Assembly: GCA_964480695.1 (NCBI GenBank)
Contig: CAYZPO010000003.1
Location: 1-32,962, forward strand
Length of the DNA: 32,962 bases
Source: CAZDDW01 sp964480695
GTDB taxonomy: Bacteria; Patescibacteriota; Patescibacteriia; UBA9934; CAZDDW01
Reading direction: 5' to 3'
Part shown: piece after piece, positions 13,681-21,849 of the stretch
How positions within the stretch are numbered: position 1 is the stretch's first letter
Layout: every line of letters begins with the position of its first letter
Notes under the pieces: generated by a model
What the model was told of the DNA's origin: nothing
The model's database searches: none
What the model saw: the letters and a program-made list of their open reading frames with translations, nothing else
Position numbers and translations under genes: made by a program

Positions 13681-13790
13681 AGTCGCACCTCCTTGACGTA
13701 TCCGTGTTGCGCGGCCCAGGCCCACTTCTTGGCGAAGCGGGGGAAGAAGATCAGGAGGAGCCAGTGGAACAGGTGCTTGAGTAAACGCAT
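13677..13790 (-). CDS. 37-residue hydrophobic/cationic peptide
   Basis: ATG 13790 follows AAAGGAGA at ideal spacing and a consensus promoter. The peptide is MRLLKHLFHWLLLIFF, then a basic aromatic part (FAKKWAWAAQ) and VKEVRL. It is amphipathic and membrane-seeking with net positive charge, and coupled to the 157-aa gene by GTGA overlap. It could be a membrane peptide, toxin-like or a leader cistron; no homologue recognised. Confidence 0.6.
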   Translation of the reverse strand: MRLLKHLFHWLLLIFFPRFAKKWAWAAQHGYVKEVRL

Positions 13791-13815
13791 GGAAATCTCC
13801 TTTCACCAGGCAAGT

Positions 13816-13844
13816 TTTATATCAATTTTTAGCCAAGATGTCAA
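13816..13844 (-). promoter_or_regulatory. Consensus promoter of the 37-aa/157-aa operon
   Basis: Minus strand TTGACA (13844-13839), 17 bp, TATAAA (13821-13816). Confidence 0.8.
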
Positions 13845-13849
13845 ACAAA

Positions 13850-13869
13850 TGACAGACTGAAGTCTGTCA
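13850..13869. repeat. Palindrome between divergent units
   Basis: TGACAGACT-GA-AGTCTGTCA, immediately upstream of the minus-strand -35 and 20 bp upstream of the plus-strand promoter; possible operator or short terminator. Confidence 0.5.
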
Positions 13870-13889
13870 TTCCCTTAGAGGCACAGGGC

Positions 13890-13916
13890 TTGATTTTTAG
13901 GCTTAATAATGATAAT
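13890..13916 (+). promoter_or_regulatory. Putative promoter of the envelope cluster
   Basis: TTGATT (13890-13895), 15 bp, GATAAT (13911-13916); ATG 13928 is only 11 nt further, so the leader is very short. Confidence 0.4.
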
Positions 13917-13927
13917 CTCTGCCTATT

Positions 13928-15436
13928 ATGAAGGTAGAAGAAAGCGGCAGCTATTTCACTATTGGTTACGGAGATTATCGCTGGATCGAGGTTATCCCAG
14001 GCTTATTGATCTGGGCGACTTTTATTTTGGCTATTGTTTGTTCGTTTGTGGCCCCAGTGATCGCTATTATTTTCATTATCGTCTTTGATCTTTACTGGCT
14101 GTTCCGTGTGGCTTACTTTATCGTGTACATGTTTATTGCTTGGCGTCGGTATAAGCGCGAGTCGAATCGGAACTGGTGGCAGCGGGTTAAGCCGATTCCT
14201 GGTCGAGACCGGATTTATCATTTTGTGTTCTTGCCGTTTGTGAAAGAAGGGGTGGAGATCGTGCGCGAGACAGTGAAGGCGATCGATCGAGCTGAGTATC
14301 CTAACGACAAGATCGTGATCGTGCTTGGTGGGGAAGAGCGAATGCACGATCATGCTAGCGCTGTTATCAATCAGATCAGGCAAGAATTCGGTCAGACATT
14401 TTATAAAATTTTGTCAGCTGAGCATCCTGCTGACCTTCCGGACGAGATTCCTGGCAAGGGATCGAATATGAACTGGATGGGACGCGAGGTTAAGAAAGTA
14501 ATCGACAATGAGTTAAAGATTCCGTATGAAGACATTGTTGTAACTGCCTTTGATGTGGATACAATTATGCATCCGCAGTATTTGTCGTATCTGACTTATC
14601 TGTATCTGACCACACCGCATCCGTTACGTACGAGTTATCAGCCAGTGACTTTACTGACGAACAATATTTGGGAAGCTGCAGCGCCAGTACGAATCTCAGC
14701 TTTTGGAACTACATTCTGGCTGCTGACCGAGCTGGCACGTCCAAATCGACTCTGGACCTTCTCTTCGCATTCCATGCCATGGCAGATGCTAGTGGACGTG
14801 GGATTCTGGCAGCGCAATATTGTTTCTGAAGATTCTCGTATCTTTTTGCAGGCCTTAATAACTTACCATGGAGATTATCGAGTTGAACCAATGTATATTC
14901 CAGTTAGTATGGACACCGTGACCGGGAAGAGTTATTACGACAAGATGGCCGCACTGTACAAACAGCAGCGACGCTGGGCTTGGGGTGTGGAGCATCTGCC
15001 GATCATGGTTAAGGCTTTTATGCGCGATAGACTTATTCCGACCCGAGTTAAATTTAAATATATTTTTAATCAGCTTGAAGGAATGTATACCTGGGCCACG
15101 GCTCCGATGTTATTGTTTCTGATGGGTTGGTTGCCGTTATGGGTTATTTCCGAGTCCAACTCCACCAGCGCTTTGGTTCAGAATGCACCGTTTACGTTAG
15201 AATGGATTATGCGGCTAGCCATGATCGGTATTTTCTTTTCGGCCATCCTGAGTTTGGGGTTCTTGCCACGTCGGCCAACTAAGATCAAGAAACACACTTG
15301 GGCTGTGATGCTGTTACAGTGGTTGTTGTTGCCGATCACCTTTACTATTTTTGGAGCCTTGCCAGCAATTGATGCTCAGACCAGATTAATGATTGGAAAG
15401 TATTTAGGATTTAACGTAACGAAGAAAGAACGCTAG
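13928..15436 (+). CDS. Membrane glycosyltransferase, family 2 (processive type)
   Basis: 502 residues. Two N-terminal membrane helices (residues ~25-80), then a GT2 domain with the metal-binding DVD in VVTAFDVDTIMHP, the ED of the acceptor motif (NIVSEDSRIF) and the QQRRW of processive enzymes (ALYKQQRRWAWG). Three to four C-terminal helices follow. This is the cellulose-synthase-like order, so a polysaccharide is probably made and threaded across the membrane. The donor sugar cannot be read from sequence. First gene of an envelope cluster; the next GT2 starts 1 nt after its stop. Confidence 0.85.
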   Translation: MKVEESGSYFTIGYGDYRWIEVIPGLLIWATFILAIVCSFVAPVIAIIFIIVFDLYWLFRVAYFIVYMFIAWRRYKRESNRNWWQRVKPIPGRDRIYHFVFLPFVKEGVEIVRETVKAIDRAEYPNDKIVIVLGGEERMHDHASAVINQIRQEFGQTFYKILSAEHPADLPDEIPGKGSNMNWMGREVKKVIDNELKIPYEDIVVTAFDVDTIMHPQYLSYLTYLYLTTPHPLRTSYQPVTLLTNNIWEAAAPVRISAFGTTFWLLTELARPNRLWTFSSHSMPWQMLVDVGFWQRNIVSEDSRIFLQALITYHGDYRVEPMYIPVSMDTVTGKSYYDKMAALYKQQRRWAWGVEHLPIMVKAFMRDRLIPTRVKFKYIFNQLEGMYTWATAPMLLFLMGWLPLWVISESNSTSALVQNAPFTLEWIMRLAMIGIFFSAILSLGFLPRRPTKIKKHTWAVMLLQWLLLPITFTIFGALPAIDAQTRLMIGKYLGFNVTKKER

Positions 15437-15437
15437 T

Positions 15438-16484
15438 ATGGCCAAGGTTTCGTTAAATATTGTTACTTGGAACGGATTGCGTTATTTGCCAGAGCTGTTG
15501 GAGTCGATTGATACACAGACGTTTCGAGATTTTACTGTTCGTGTGATTGACAATGGATCTGATGACGGGACTGTGGAATATCTGACCAAAGAGCGACCGG
15601 ACATCATGTTGGTGCGCAACACACGTAACCACGGTTTTGCTGCTGGACACAATCAACTGATGCGTTTTGCTTTGGATCACTGGGATCCGGCTGAGCAAGA
15701 ACAACGGTATGTCTTGTGTTGCAATCAAGACATTATTTTGACTCCAGGTTTTCTTGAGTCTTTGGTAGCAGACGCTGATAATCATCCTGAGGTTGGATCA
15801 TTTTGTGGAAAGTTACTACGAGCTTATGGCGAGAACCTGAATGATGATGTGTTAAAAGAAACAGTGCAGTCAGAACGGATCGACTCGACTGGATTACGAG
15901 CTAATCACTGGCGTCGGTTTACTGATCGTGGAGCAGGGGAAATGGATCAAGGTCAGTACGATCAGGAACAAGATATCTTTGGGGCTAGTGGGGCGCTGGT
16001 AATGTATCGTGCCTCTGTCCTGTCTGACACAAAACTCGGGAACGATTATTTTGATGAAGACTTCTTTTCTTACCGCGAGGACGTGGATTTGGCTTGGCGC
16101 ATGCGCACCCAAGGATGGGGCTCACGCTTTGTTCCTCAAGCTGTGGCTTATCACTGGCGTGGAATTTTTGGAAAAGAGAAGGTTGGAATTTTTTCCCGCA
16201 TGAAGAATCGACAAAAACAGCGCCCCGTATTTGCAGCCATGTCCACCAGAAATCAGTGGTGGATGTTGGTCAAGAATGAGCGTTGGTTTAATGTACTTTT
16301 GGCGTATTGGTTGGTTGTGCCTCTTGAATTTGGCCGGTTATGTTATATGATAGTTTTTGAGATCAAGTCGCTCTGGATTGTACCTAGTTTTTTCAAGTTG
16401 CTGCCAAAGATGCTACGCAAGCGCTGGACGATTTCAAAAAAACGCCGCACCAGTGGTTCTGAAATTCGTAAATGGTTTCGATAG
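15438..16484 (+). CDS. Glycosyltransferase family 2 (rhamnosyltransferase-like)
   Basis: 348 residues. Begins with the GT2 fold SLNIVTWNGLRYLPELLESI and VRVIDNGSDDGTVEYL; the nucleotide-binding region is CNQDIILTPGF in place of a strict DxD. The acceptor part has GASGALVMYR and YREDVDLAWRMRTQGW. The layout matches the WbbL/rhamnosyltransferase group. A C-terminal amphipathic and partly hydrophobic region (VLLAYWLVVPLEFGRLCYMI) may attach it to the membrane. Its stop is the first base of a long inverted-repeat element at 16484. Confidence 0.88.
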   Translation: MAKVSLNIVTWNGLRYLPELLESIDTQTFRDFTVRVIDNGSDDGTVEYLTKERPDIMLVRNTRNHGFAAGHNQLMRFALDHWDPAEQEQRYVLCCNQDIILTPGFLESLVADADNHPEVGSFCGKLLRAYGENLNDDVLKETVQSERIDSTGLRANHWRRFTDRGAGEMDQGQYDQEQDIFGASGALVMYRASVLSDTKLGNDYFDEDFFSYREDVDLAWRMRTQGWGSRFVPQAVAYHWRGIFGKEKVGIFSRMKNRQKQRPVFAAMSTRNQWWMLVKNERWFNVLLAYWLVVPLEFGRLCYMIVFEIKSLWIVPSFFKLLPKMLRKRWTISKKRRTSGSEIRKWFR

Positions 16485-16680
16485 GGCCGCCCACTTCAAG
16501 CTCGGAGGTGGCTTTTCTCAGAACGCTCGGCCTGGTTTATTTAAAGAAAAGAGAGAGATTCTGGGCCTCGCTCTGGTTGCGCTGGACCATCATCGTTTAA
16601 TTAGTCCCGATGGAGGGTGGTGGGTCCAGCTCCACACGTCTTCGAAAAGCCATCCTCCTCGCTTGTTTAAGTGGCCGGCC
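16484..16680 (+). repeat. 197-nt inverted-repeat element
   Basis: Arms 16485-16517 and 16644-16680 are inverted: GGCCG.CCACTT...CAAGC..GGAGG.TGGCTTTTC on both, about 28 paired positions with a 3-nt and a 1-nt bulge. An inner stem GCTGGACC (16581-16588) / GGTCCAGC (16623-16630) encloses CATCG/CGATG. No T-run follows the 3' arm, so it is not a plain terminator. Structured RNA or a MITE-like insertion. Confidence 0.7.
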
Positions 16681-16685
16681 TTGAT

Positions 16686-16771
16686 AACAATTATGTTCTG
16701 GACTAACAATCTCAGTCGTAAGCCAACAATCTCTGATATTTTGCTAACAATTCTAGTTTTCTGCTAATAAC
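16686..16771 (+). repeat. AACAAT phased array, copy 2
   Basis: AACAAT at 16686, 16705, 16725 and 16746, with a degenerate AATAAC at 16766; spacing 19, 20, 21, 20. Ends 2 nt before ATG 16774. Related to the array at 6335-6396. Confidence 0.75.
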
Positions 16772-16773
16772 AT

Positions 16774-17589
16774 ATGGACGTTAGTATAAACATCGTGCAC
16801 TACAACATCCCACGTCTGTTACGCCAGACTTTGCTTGGGATTCGTAGAGCAGCCCCTAAACTGAACTATGAAGTGATTGTAGTTGATAACAATCCTCAGA
16901 TGCGTTTAAGCGATGAGATCAAGCGAGAGTTTCCTGAGATGAGAGTGGTTGAGTCAGATCAAAACTGTGGATTTGGGCGTGGAATTAATAAGGCTTTTGA
17001 ACAGGCTCGTGGAAAATATTTACTGGTGTTTAACCCGGACATTTTTATGCTTCCCGGATCTTTGGAAAAGTTGGTTCAGCACCTGGATCAGAATCCTCAG
17101 GTTGGTATTGTTGGATCTCAATTAAAAAATCCAAATGGAGATATTCAGATGTCATGCTATCGATTTACTGAGCCGAAAACTGTGATATATCGACGCATAC
17201 CTTTTATTGACAGAATCAGTTCTGTTAAGCAGCATTTAGAAAACTATCTTATGGCTGACTGGGACCATGCTTCAACCCGAAATGTCGATTATATCTTAGG
17301 GGCTTGTATGTTGATTAGACGCGAAGCCTTGGATGAAGTCGGATCGTTTGATCATAATTTCTTTATGTATTTTGAAGAGCAAGATTTGTGTCGGCGGTTT
17401 TGGAAGCAGGGTTGGCAAGTGGTGTATCATCCGGCCTCAGTCATGGTACACTATCATAGAAGGGAAAGCGCTGAAGGTGGTTTTATTAAACAGTTGTTAA
17501 ATCCAGTGACTCACCACCAGATTCGCAGCGCACGTTACTATTTTCAAAAATATCGCGGAGAAGCACATCCGCGGAAAAAGGAGGTATGA
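16774..17589 (+). CDS. Glycosyltransferase family 2
   Basis: 271 residues, soluble. N-terminal SINIVHYNIPRLLRQTL and VIVVDNNPQ; the donor-site motif is LVFNPDIFMLPGS; GACMLIRREALDEVGSFDHN and FEEQDLCRRFWKQGW form the acceptor region. Typical of the WcaA/rhamnosyltransferase group. No Shine-Dalgarno is visible: the AACAAT array runs up to the start, so the region before it probably controls expression. The stop overlaps the next start (ATGA). Confidence 0.88.
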   Translation: MDVSINIVHYNIPRLLRQTLLGIRRAAPKLNYEVIVVDNNPQMRLSDEIKREFPEMRVVESDQNCGFGRGINKAFEQARGKYLLVFNPDIFMLPGSLEKLVQHLDQNPQVGIVGSQLKNPNGDIQMSCYRFTEPKTVIYRRIPFIDRISSVKQHLENYLMADWDHASTRNVDYILGACMLIRREALDEVGSFDHNFFMYFEEQDLCRRFWKQGWQVVYHPASVMVHYHRRESAEGGFIKQLLNPVTHHQIRSARYYFQKYRGEAHPRKKEV

Positions 17590-19601
17590 CCCATGACTTA
17601 AATTTTTTAGAGGCGACTGAGCCAGAGCCGATTCAAGAACAGCGGCAGCGGCGACGCTTAGCAACCAAGATTTTATTGATTGCGGTAATCGTGATCGGGG
17701 TCTTGTTGTTTGTTTCTGGATTGATTAGTGCTCAGGTCATGGCTCGAACTCTTGATGGTCAGGAAGCAGTGGAACGAGCTCAGGACAGTTTGTTGGAACT
17801 TCGTTTGGATGATGCTCAAGAAGCGCTGTCTGAAGCCGAGACTGATTTTTCACGTGCAGCTTTAGGCCTACGCTTCTTTTCATTTTTGAAACCAGTACCT
17901 TGGCTTGGAGAACAGGTGAAAGCTTCACAAGGAATCCTGGAAGCTGGCGCCGTTACTTCAGGTACTTTGCTTGAGCTTTTAGAATTAGTCGAAGACGTGG
18001 TTAGTTTGGCAGTGGGAACAGAGGCCTTACTAGAAGATTTTGATTTTACTGAACAATTTTCGTGGTCAGAGCTAACGCCAGAAATTAAAGAATCGATTCT
18101 GTTACGGCTAGCTTCGTCAGCATCTGACCTAGAGCTGGCTCAGGTCGACATCGGTCTTGTCTTACGTGATCTAGAAGAAGTGTCTGAAGACGAGTTGATT
18201 GCTCCGCTTCGGGTGGTGCTAGATCAGCTTGAGACAAAGCTGTCGGCCTTTGACCATACTCTTGATGCTTTGATTCCAGCAGCGTTTGTTTTACCTTCAG
18301 TCGCTGGTTTGGAACAGGAGCAGCATATCTTGCTGTTATTTTTGAACAACGCTGAAATGCGACCAGGTGGTGGTTTCATTGGGTCTTACGGAGTTGTCAC
18401 GATGAAGGATGCTGAGTTGGTTAGTTTAGAAACTCATGGAGTAATGGACGTTGATGCTCCGGCTGAAGGTTGGTATTCAGAGACCCCGCCAGCCGCTATT
18501 GCTCAGTATCTGACCAACGATACCTGGTATTTTAGAGACTCGAACTGGTCCCCTGATTTTGCTGTATCAACAGAAACCGGACTACGTCTTTTTCATGATG
18601 AAATAGCTGAGGCTCCAGAAGGAACCGTGTTACGTCAGCCATATACTTCATTCGATGCGGTGATTGGGATTACCCCGGACTTGGTCTCTGATATTTTGGA
18701 ATTGGTTGGCTCGATTGAGCTTGATGGTCAGACTTTCAGTGCTGACAACATTATGACTACACTTGAGTACGCAGTCGAGTACGGTTTCTTAGATTCAGGG
18801 ATTCCCTACGATCAGCGCAAGGAAATTATCGGAGAGTTAGCAGATATTATGTTGGAGCGATTATTCGCTCTGCCGGCCAGTGGTTGGCAAAAGGTTTTTG
18901 AGGCTGTAGGCAATGCTTTGCAAACCAAACATCTAGCTATTTACAGCGCTGATCCAACAGTTCTGGAAGTGATCGCTCGCAAGGACTGGGCTGGGCGAGT
19001 GTTTCCAGGTGATGTCGACACCTTGATGGTCGTTGACGCTAACATGGCTAGTTTGAAAACTGATCCTGCAGTGCAGCGGACAATTGATTATTCAATCACC
19101 CGTGATGCTTCTGATAAATTAGTTGGTCGAGTTGATATTACGTACGATCATACTGGAGACTTTGATTGGAAGACCACGCGCTACCGAACGTACACTCGAG
19201 TCTATGTTCCGTTGGGAAGTGAGCTCATCAGCTCTGAAGGATCTTTGGCTAACGATAAGTTAAAGAACCCGGATTTACTTTCAGGAACAGTTGATGTAAC
19301 TGAGGAATTAGACCTGACTGTGTTTGGTACGTTTACCTCAATCGAGCCAGGTGAGAGTCGGACTTTGTCTTTTGAATACTACCTGCCAGACAGTGTGGCT
19401 GAAGCTGTAGACTTTGGGGTTTATGAGCTGGAAGTGATCAAACAGATCGGGGCTGCAGCTCATGATTTACAACTCAATTTTGACTTTGACAAATCAATCA
19501 AAGCAGCGTACCCTGGGGAGGAACCAGATCAGTTTGGTGATGATCGCTATATCGTGAACACCATTCTTGATCAGAACAAAAAGTTTGTTGTTGAGTTCTA
19601 G
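17586..19601 (+). CDS. DUF4012 membrane-anchored extracellular protein
   Basis: 671 residues; start preceded by AAGGAGG. One N-terminal membrane helix (ILLIAVIVIGVLLFVSGLI, residues ~30-50) anchors a large outside part. The DUF4012 core is recognisable by LLFLNNAEMRPGGGFIGSYG and by the downstream YFRDSNWSPDFAVSTE. The family is widespread in Patescibacteria and Gram-positives next to polysaccharide genes. The biochemical role is not established; resemblance to envelope-polymer attachment proteins is only suggested by context. Overlaps the preceding GT2 gene by 4 bp and is followed by mreB. Confidence 0.9.
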   Translation: MTHDLNFLEATEPEPIQEQRQRRRLATKILLIAVIVIGVLLFVSGLISAQVMARTLDGQEAVERAQDSLLELRLDDAQEALSEAETDFSRAALGLRFFSFLKPVPWLGEQVKASQGILEAGAVTSGTLLELLELVEDVVSLAVGTEALLEDFDFTEQFSWSELTPEIKESILLRLASSASDLELAQVDIGLVLRDLEEVSEDELIAPLRVVLDQLETKLSAFDHTLDALIPAAFVLPSVAGLEQEQHILLLFLNNAEMRPGGGFIGSYGVVTMKDAELVSLETHGVMDVDAPAEGWYSETPPAAIAQYLTNDTWYFRDSNWSPDFAVSTETGLRLFHDEIAEAPEGTVLRQPYTSFDAVIGITPDLVSDILELVGSIELDGQTFSADNIMTTLEYAVEYGFLDSGIPYDQRKEIIGELADIMLERLFALPASGWQKVFEAVGNALQTKHLAIYSADPTVLEVIARKDWAGRVFPGDVDTLMVVDANMASLKTDPAVQRTIDYSITRDASDKLVGRVDITYDHTGDFDWKTTRYRTYTRVYVPLGSELISSEGSLANDKLKNPDLLSGTVDVTEELDLTVFGTFTSIEPGESRTLSFEYYLPDSVAEAVDFGVYELEVIKQIGAAAHDLQLNFDFDKSIKAAYPGEEPDQFGDDRYIVNTILDQNKKFVVEF

Positions 19602-19615
19602 TTGACTCCTACCCT

Positions 19616-20620
19616 ATGTTTCAGAAAAAAATTGGCATTGACCTTGGTACTACAACCGTCCTCGTTTTTATTCCCAAACGAGGAATTATTATTCACGAAC
19701 CTTCGGTCGTAGCCATTTCTCAGATCGACAAAAAAGTTTTAGCTGTTGGAAAAGAAGCTAAGGACATGCTGGGACGTACTCCAGACACGATTGTTGCTCG
19801 TCGCCCGCTCAAAGATGGGGTGATCGCTGACTACCGAACTACCGAAGCCATGCTTCGTTATTTTATTAACAAGGCTCTGGGTGGTATTCGTATTTTTCGG
19901 CCAGAAGTGATGGTCGCAGTTCCTGGGGGGATCACTTCCACTGAACGTCGGGCCGTGATCGACGCCACTATGGCTGCTGGAGCTAAGGCGGCTTACATTA
20001 TCAAAGAGCCGATCGTAGCTGCGATCGGAGCCAACATTCCGATCGGTTCTCCAGCTGGACATATGATTATTGATATCGGTGGAGGGACTTCAGAAATGGC
20101 TGTGATTTCGCTCGGAGGCATTGTAGCTTCTGAGTCAGTCCGCATCGGTGGTGTTAAGTTTGACGCAGCCATTAGTGAATACATCCGCAAGAAATACGGT
20201 TTAGCTATTGGTGAACGAACAGCCGAGCAAATAAAGATCCAAATAGGTTCGGCTATGTATATGGAAGATAAACTGGCTATGGAGATTAAGGGCCGAGACA
20301 TGATTTCTGGTTTACCAAAGATTATTGAAGTGACTTCTGATGATGTGACTAACGCGATTCAGCACGAGCTAGAAGGAATTATCGACACTGTTAAAGATGT
20401 TTTGCAAAAAACTCCACCAGAACTTTCAGCAGACGTAATGGACAAGGGAATCGTCTTGTCTGGCGGCTCTTCTCAGCTACGCAACCTGGACGAACTGATC
20501 GCTGAAGCTACTGGTGTTCCGACCTATGTCGCCGAAGACCCACAGCAGTGTGTGGCCAAGGGAACTGGAATCGCTTTGGAGAATCTTGAGGCTTACAAGC
20601 GCAGTATCTTTACTTCGTGA
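19616..20620 (+). CDS. mreB: Rod-shape-determining protein MreB
   Basis: 334 residues, normal length. Actin-fold ATPase motifs: phosphate-1 IGIDLGTTTVLVF, phosphate-2 IIDIGGGTSEMAVISL, and the adenosine region IVLSGGSSQLRNLDEL. MreB polymers guide cell-wall synthesis along the membrane. The N-terminus (MFQKKIGID) is short and has no amphipathic extension. Located between DUF4012 and a GT4 in one transcriptional direction, which ties shape control to the envelope-sugar genes. No strong Shine-Dalgarno is visible; translation may depend on readthrough from the upstream gene 14 bp away. Confidence 0.95.
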   Translation: MFQKKIGIDLGTTTVLVFIPKRGIIIHEPSVVAISQIDKKVLAVGKEAKDMLGRTPDTIVARRPLKDGVIADYRTTEAMLRYFINKALGGIRIFRPEVMVAVPGGITSTERRAVIDATMAAGAKAAYIIKEPIVAAIGANIPIGSPAGHMIIDIGGGTSEMAVISLGGIVASESVRIGGVKFDAAISEYIRKKYGLAIGERTAEQIKIQIGSAMYMEDKLAMEIKGRDMISGLPKIIEVTSDDVTNAIQHELEGIIDTVKDVLQKTPPELSADVMDKGIVLSGGSSQLRNLDELIAEATGVPTYVAEDPQQCVAKGTGIALENLEAYKRSIFTS

Positions 20621-20635
20621 TACAATAAGGAGGAT

Positions 20636-21826
20636 ATGATTATTGGAATAGACGCCACTGCGGCAAATAAGCAGAAACGTACCGGAGTTGAGTGGTACGC
20701 TTATCATTTGATTCAAGAGTTTAAGAAACTTCCCATCGCTCAGGACGATCGGGTTGTTTTGTATTCAGCTGGTCCTTTGCAGGATGATTTAAAAGATTTG
20801 CCAGAACGTTGGGAAGTGCGAGTGCTGTCCTGGCCTCCTAAGAAAGCCTGGCGCATGTTCCGGTTGAACTGGGAAATGCTACGTCGCAAGCCTGACGTGT
20901 TATTTGTTCCAGCCAACAAGCTGCCGTTTTTCCGCGGCCGCAGAACTATAACTGCCGTGCATGATATTGGAGCAGATCGTGTGCTTCAGGTGTATGAACC
21001 CAAGGTTCGTCGTCGTGTGCGCTCAGCCACCAAGCGAGCGGTCAAGAAAGCAGATCAGATTTTGACCATTTCTGAGTTTACTAAACAGGAGCTGATCGAT
21101 GTTTACAAAGTTCCAGCAGATAAAATTGTTGTCACCTGGTTGGCTGCTGATACGGATCGATATAAACAGATGCGAAAAGATGATATCGCTCAAGTGTTAA
21201 GTAAGTATCGTTTGGGAACTTCTTATCTTTTTCACATCGGTCGGTTAGAAGCTAAGAAAAATATTATCACTTTGATTAAGGCCTATGAGATGTTTAAGAA
21301 GCAGCGCGGGGTAGGGGATCCGTTTGAGTTGGTTCTAGCTGGTAGTCCTGGATTTAAGTTTTCTGAGATCAAAAGATTCCTTGATGCTTCTGGGGTCAAA
21401 GATTCAATTCGAGTTTTAGGACACGTGCCAGAAGAAGATGTGCCAGCACTGATGAATGGAGCGACTTTGTATCTGTTCCCGTCTTGGTATGAAGGGTTCG
21501 GTATTCCCTTGCTTGAGGCTATGGCTTGCGGCACAGCAGTGCTGGCGTCTGAGGCCGGGGCGTTACAGGAAGTGGCTGGTGAGGCTGCTGCATTTGCTCA
21601 TCCACGAGAAGCCCAGACCTGGTCAGTCAGAATGAGTGATTTGGTGTTTAATGCAGCTAAGAGAGAGGAGTTAGTAGAAAAAGGTTTGACTCGAGTGAAA
21701 CAGTTTTCTTGGAAAAAAGCAGCAGAACAGACTTGGGAAGCTATCCAGAGCTTTAAATCACAAAAAACAAGCATCAAAAAACAAAATAAAAAATTAGATC
21801 ATGATCCTAATTTTCTTGATGCTTAG
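20636..21826 (+). CDS. Glycosyltransferase family 4 (GT-B)
   Basis: 396 residues. AAGGAGG precedes the ATG. N-terminal IIGIDATAANKQKRTGVEWY is the acceptor-domain start. The C-terminal domain begins at FHIGRLEAKKNIITLIKAY and has the GT4 E-x7-E signature in SWYEGFGIPLLEAMACG. Most similar in pattern to WbaZ/mannosyltransferase-type enzymes. The last ~20 codons form a long inverted repeat (21769-21824). Donor and acceptor unknown; likely completes the glycan built by the upstream GT2 enzymes. Confidence 0.9.
   Translation: MIIGIDATAANKQKRTGVEWYAYHLIQEFKKLPIAQDDRVVLYSAGPLQDDLKDLPERWEVRVLSWPPKKAWRMFRLNWEMLRRKPDVLFVPANKLPFFRGRRTITAVHDIGADRVLQVYEPKVRRRVRSATKRAVKKADQILTISEFTKQELIDVYKVPADKIVVTWLAADTDRYKQMRKDDIAQVLSKYRLGTSYLFHIGRLEAKKNIITLIKAYEMFKKQRGVGDPFELVLAGSPGFKFSEIKRFLDASGVKDSIRVLGHVPEEDVPALMNGATLYLFPSWYEGFGIPLLEAMACGTAVLASEAGALQEVAGEAAAFAHPREAQTWSVRMSDLVFNAAKREELVEKGLTRVKQFSWKKAAEQTWEAIQSFKSQKTSIKKQNKKLDHDPNFLDA
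21769..21824. repeat. Inverted repeat covering the end of the GT4 gene
   Basis: AAGCATCAA / TTGATGCTT (9 bp) outside AAAATTAG / CTAATTTT (8 bp). It overlaps the stop codon (21824-21826). Followed within 10 nt by the -10 box of the next gene. Confidence 0.6.
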
Positions 21827-21831
21827 AAGTT

Positions 21832-21840
21832 TGATATAAT
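21832..21840 (+). promoter_or_regulatory. Extended -10, probable leaderless promoter
   Basis: TGATATAAT; the -10 ends 9 nt before ATG 21850 and there is no Shine-Dalgarno. Confidence 0.6.
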
Positions 21841-21849
21841 AATTTTTGT

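Noticed and set aside
6335..16771. CRISPR array or integron attC sites from the AACAAT repeats
   Set aside because: The repeated unit is only 6-8 bp, too short for CRISPR, and the core does not fit the attC RYYYAAC/GTTRRRY pair.
20618..20626. TGATACAAT as an extended -10 for the GT4 gene
   Set aside because: Transcription would start at or after the AAGGAGG, which is clearly used for translation; operon continuation from mreB is simpler.
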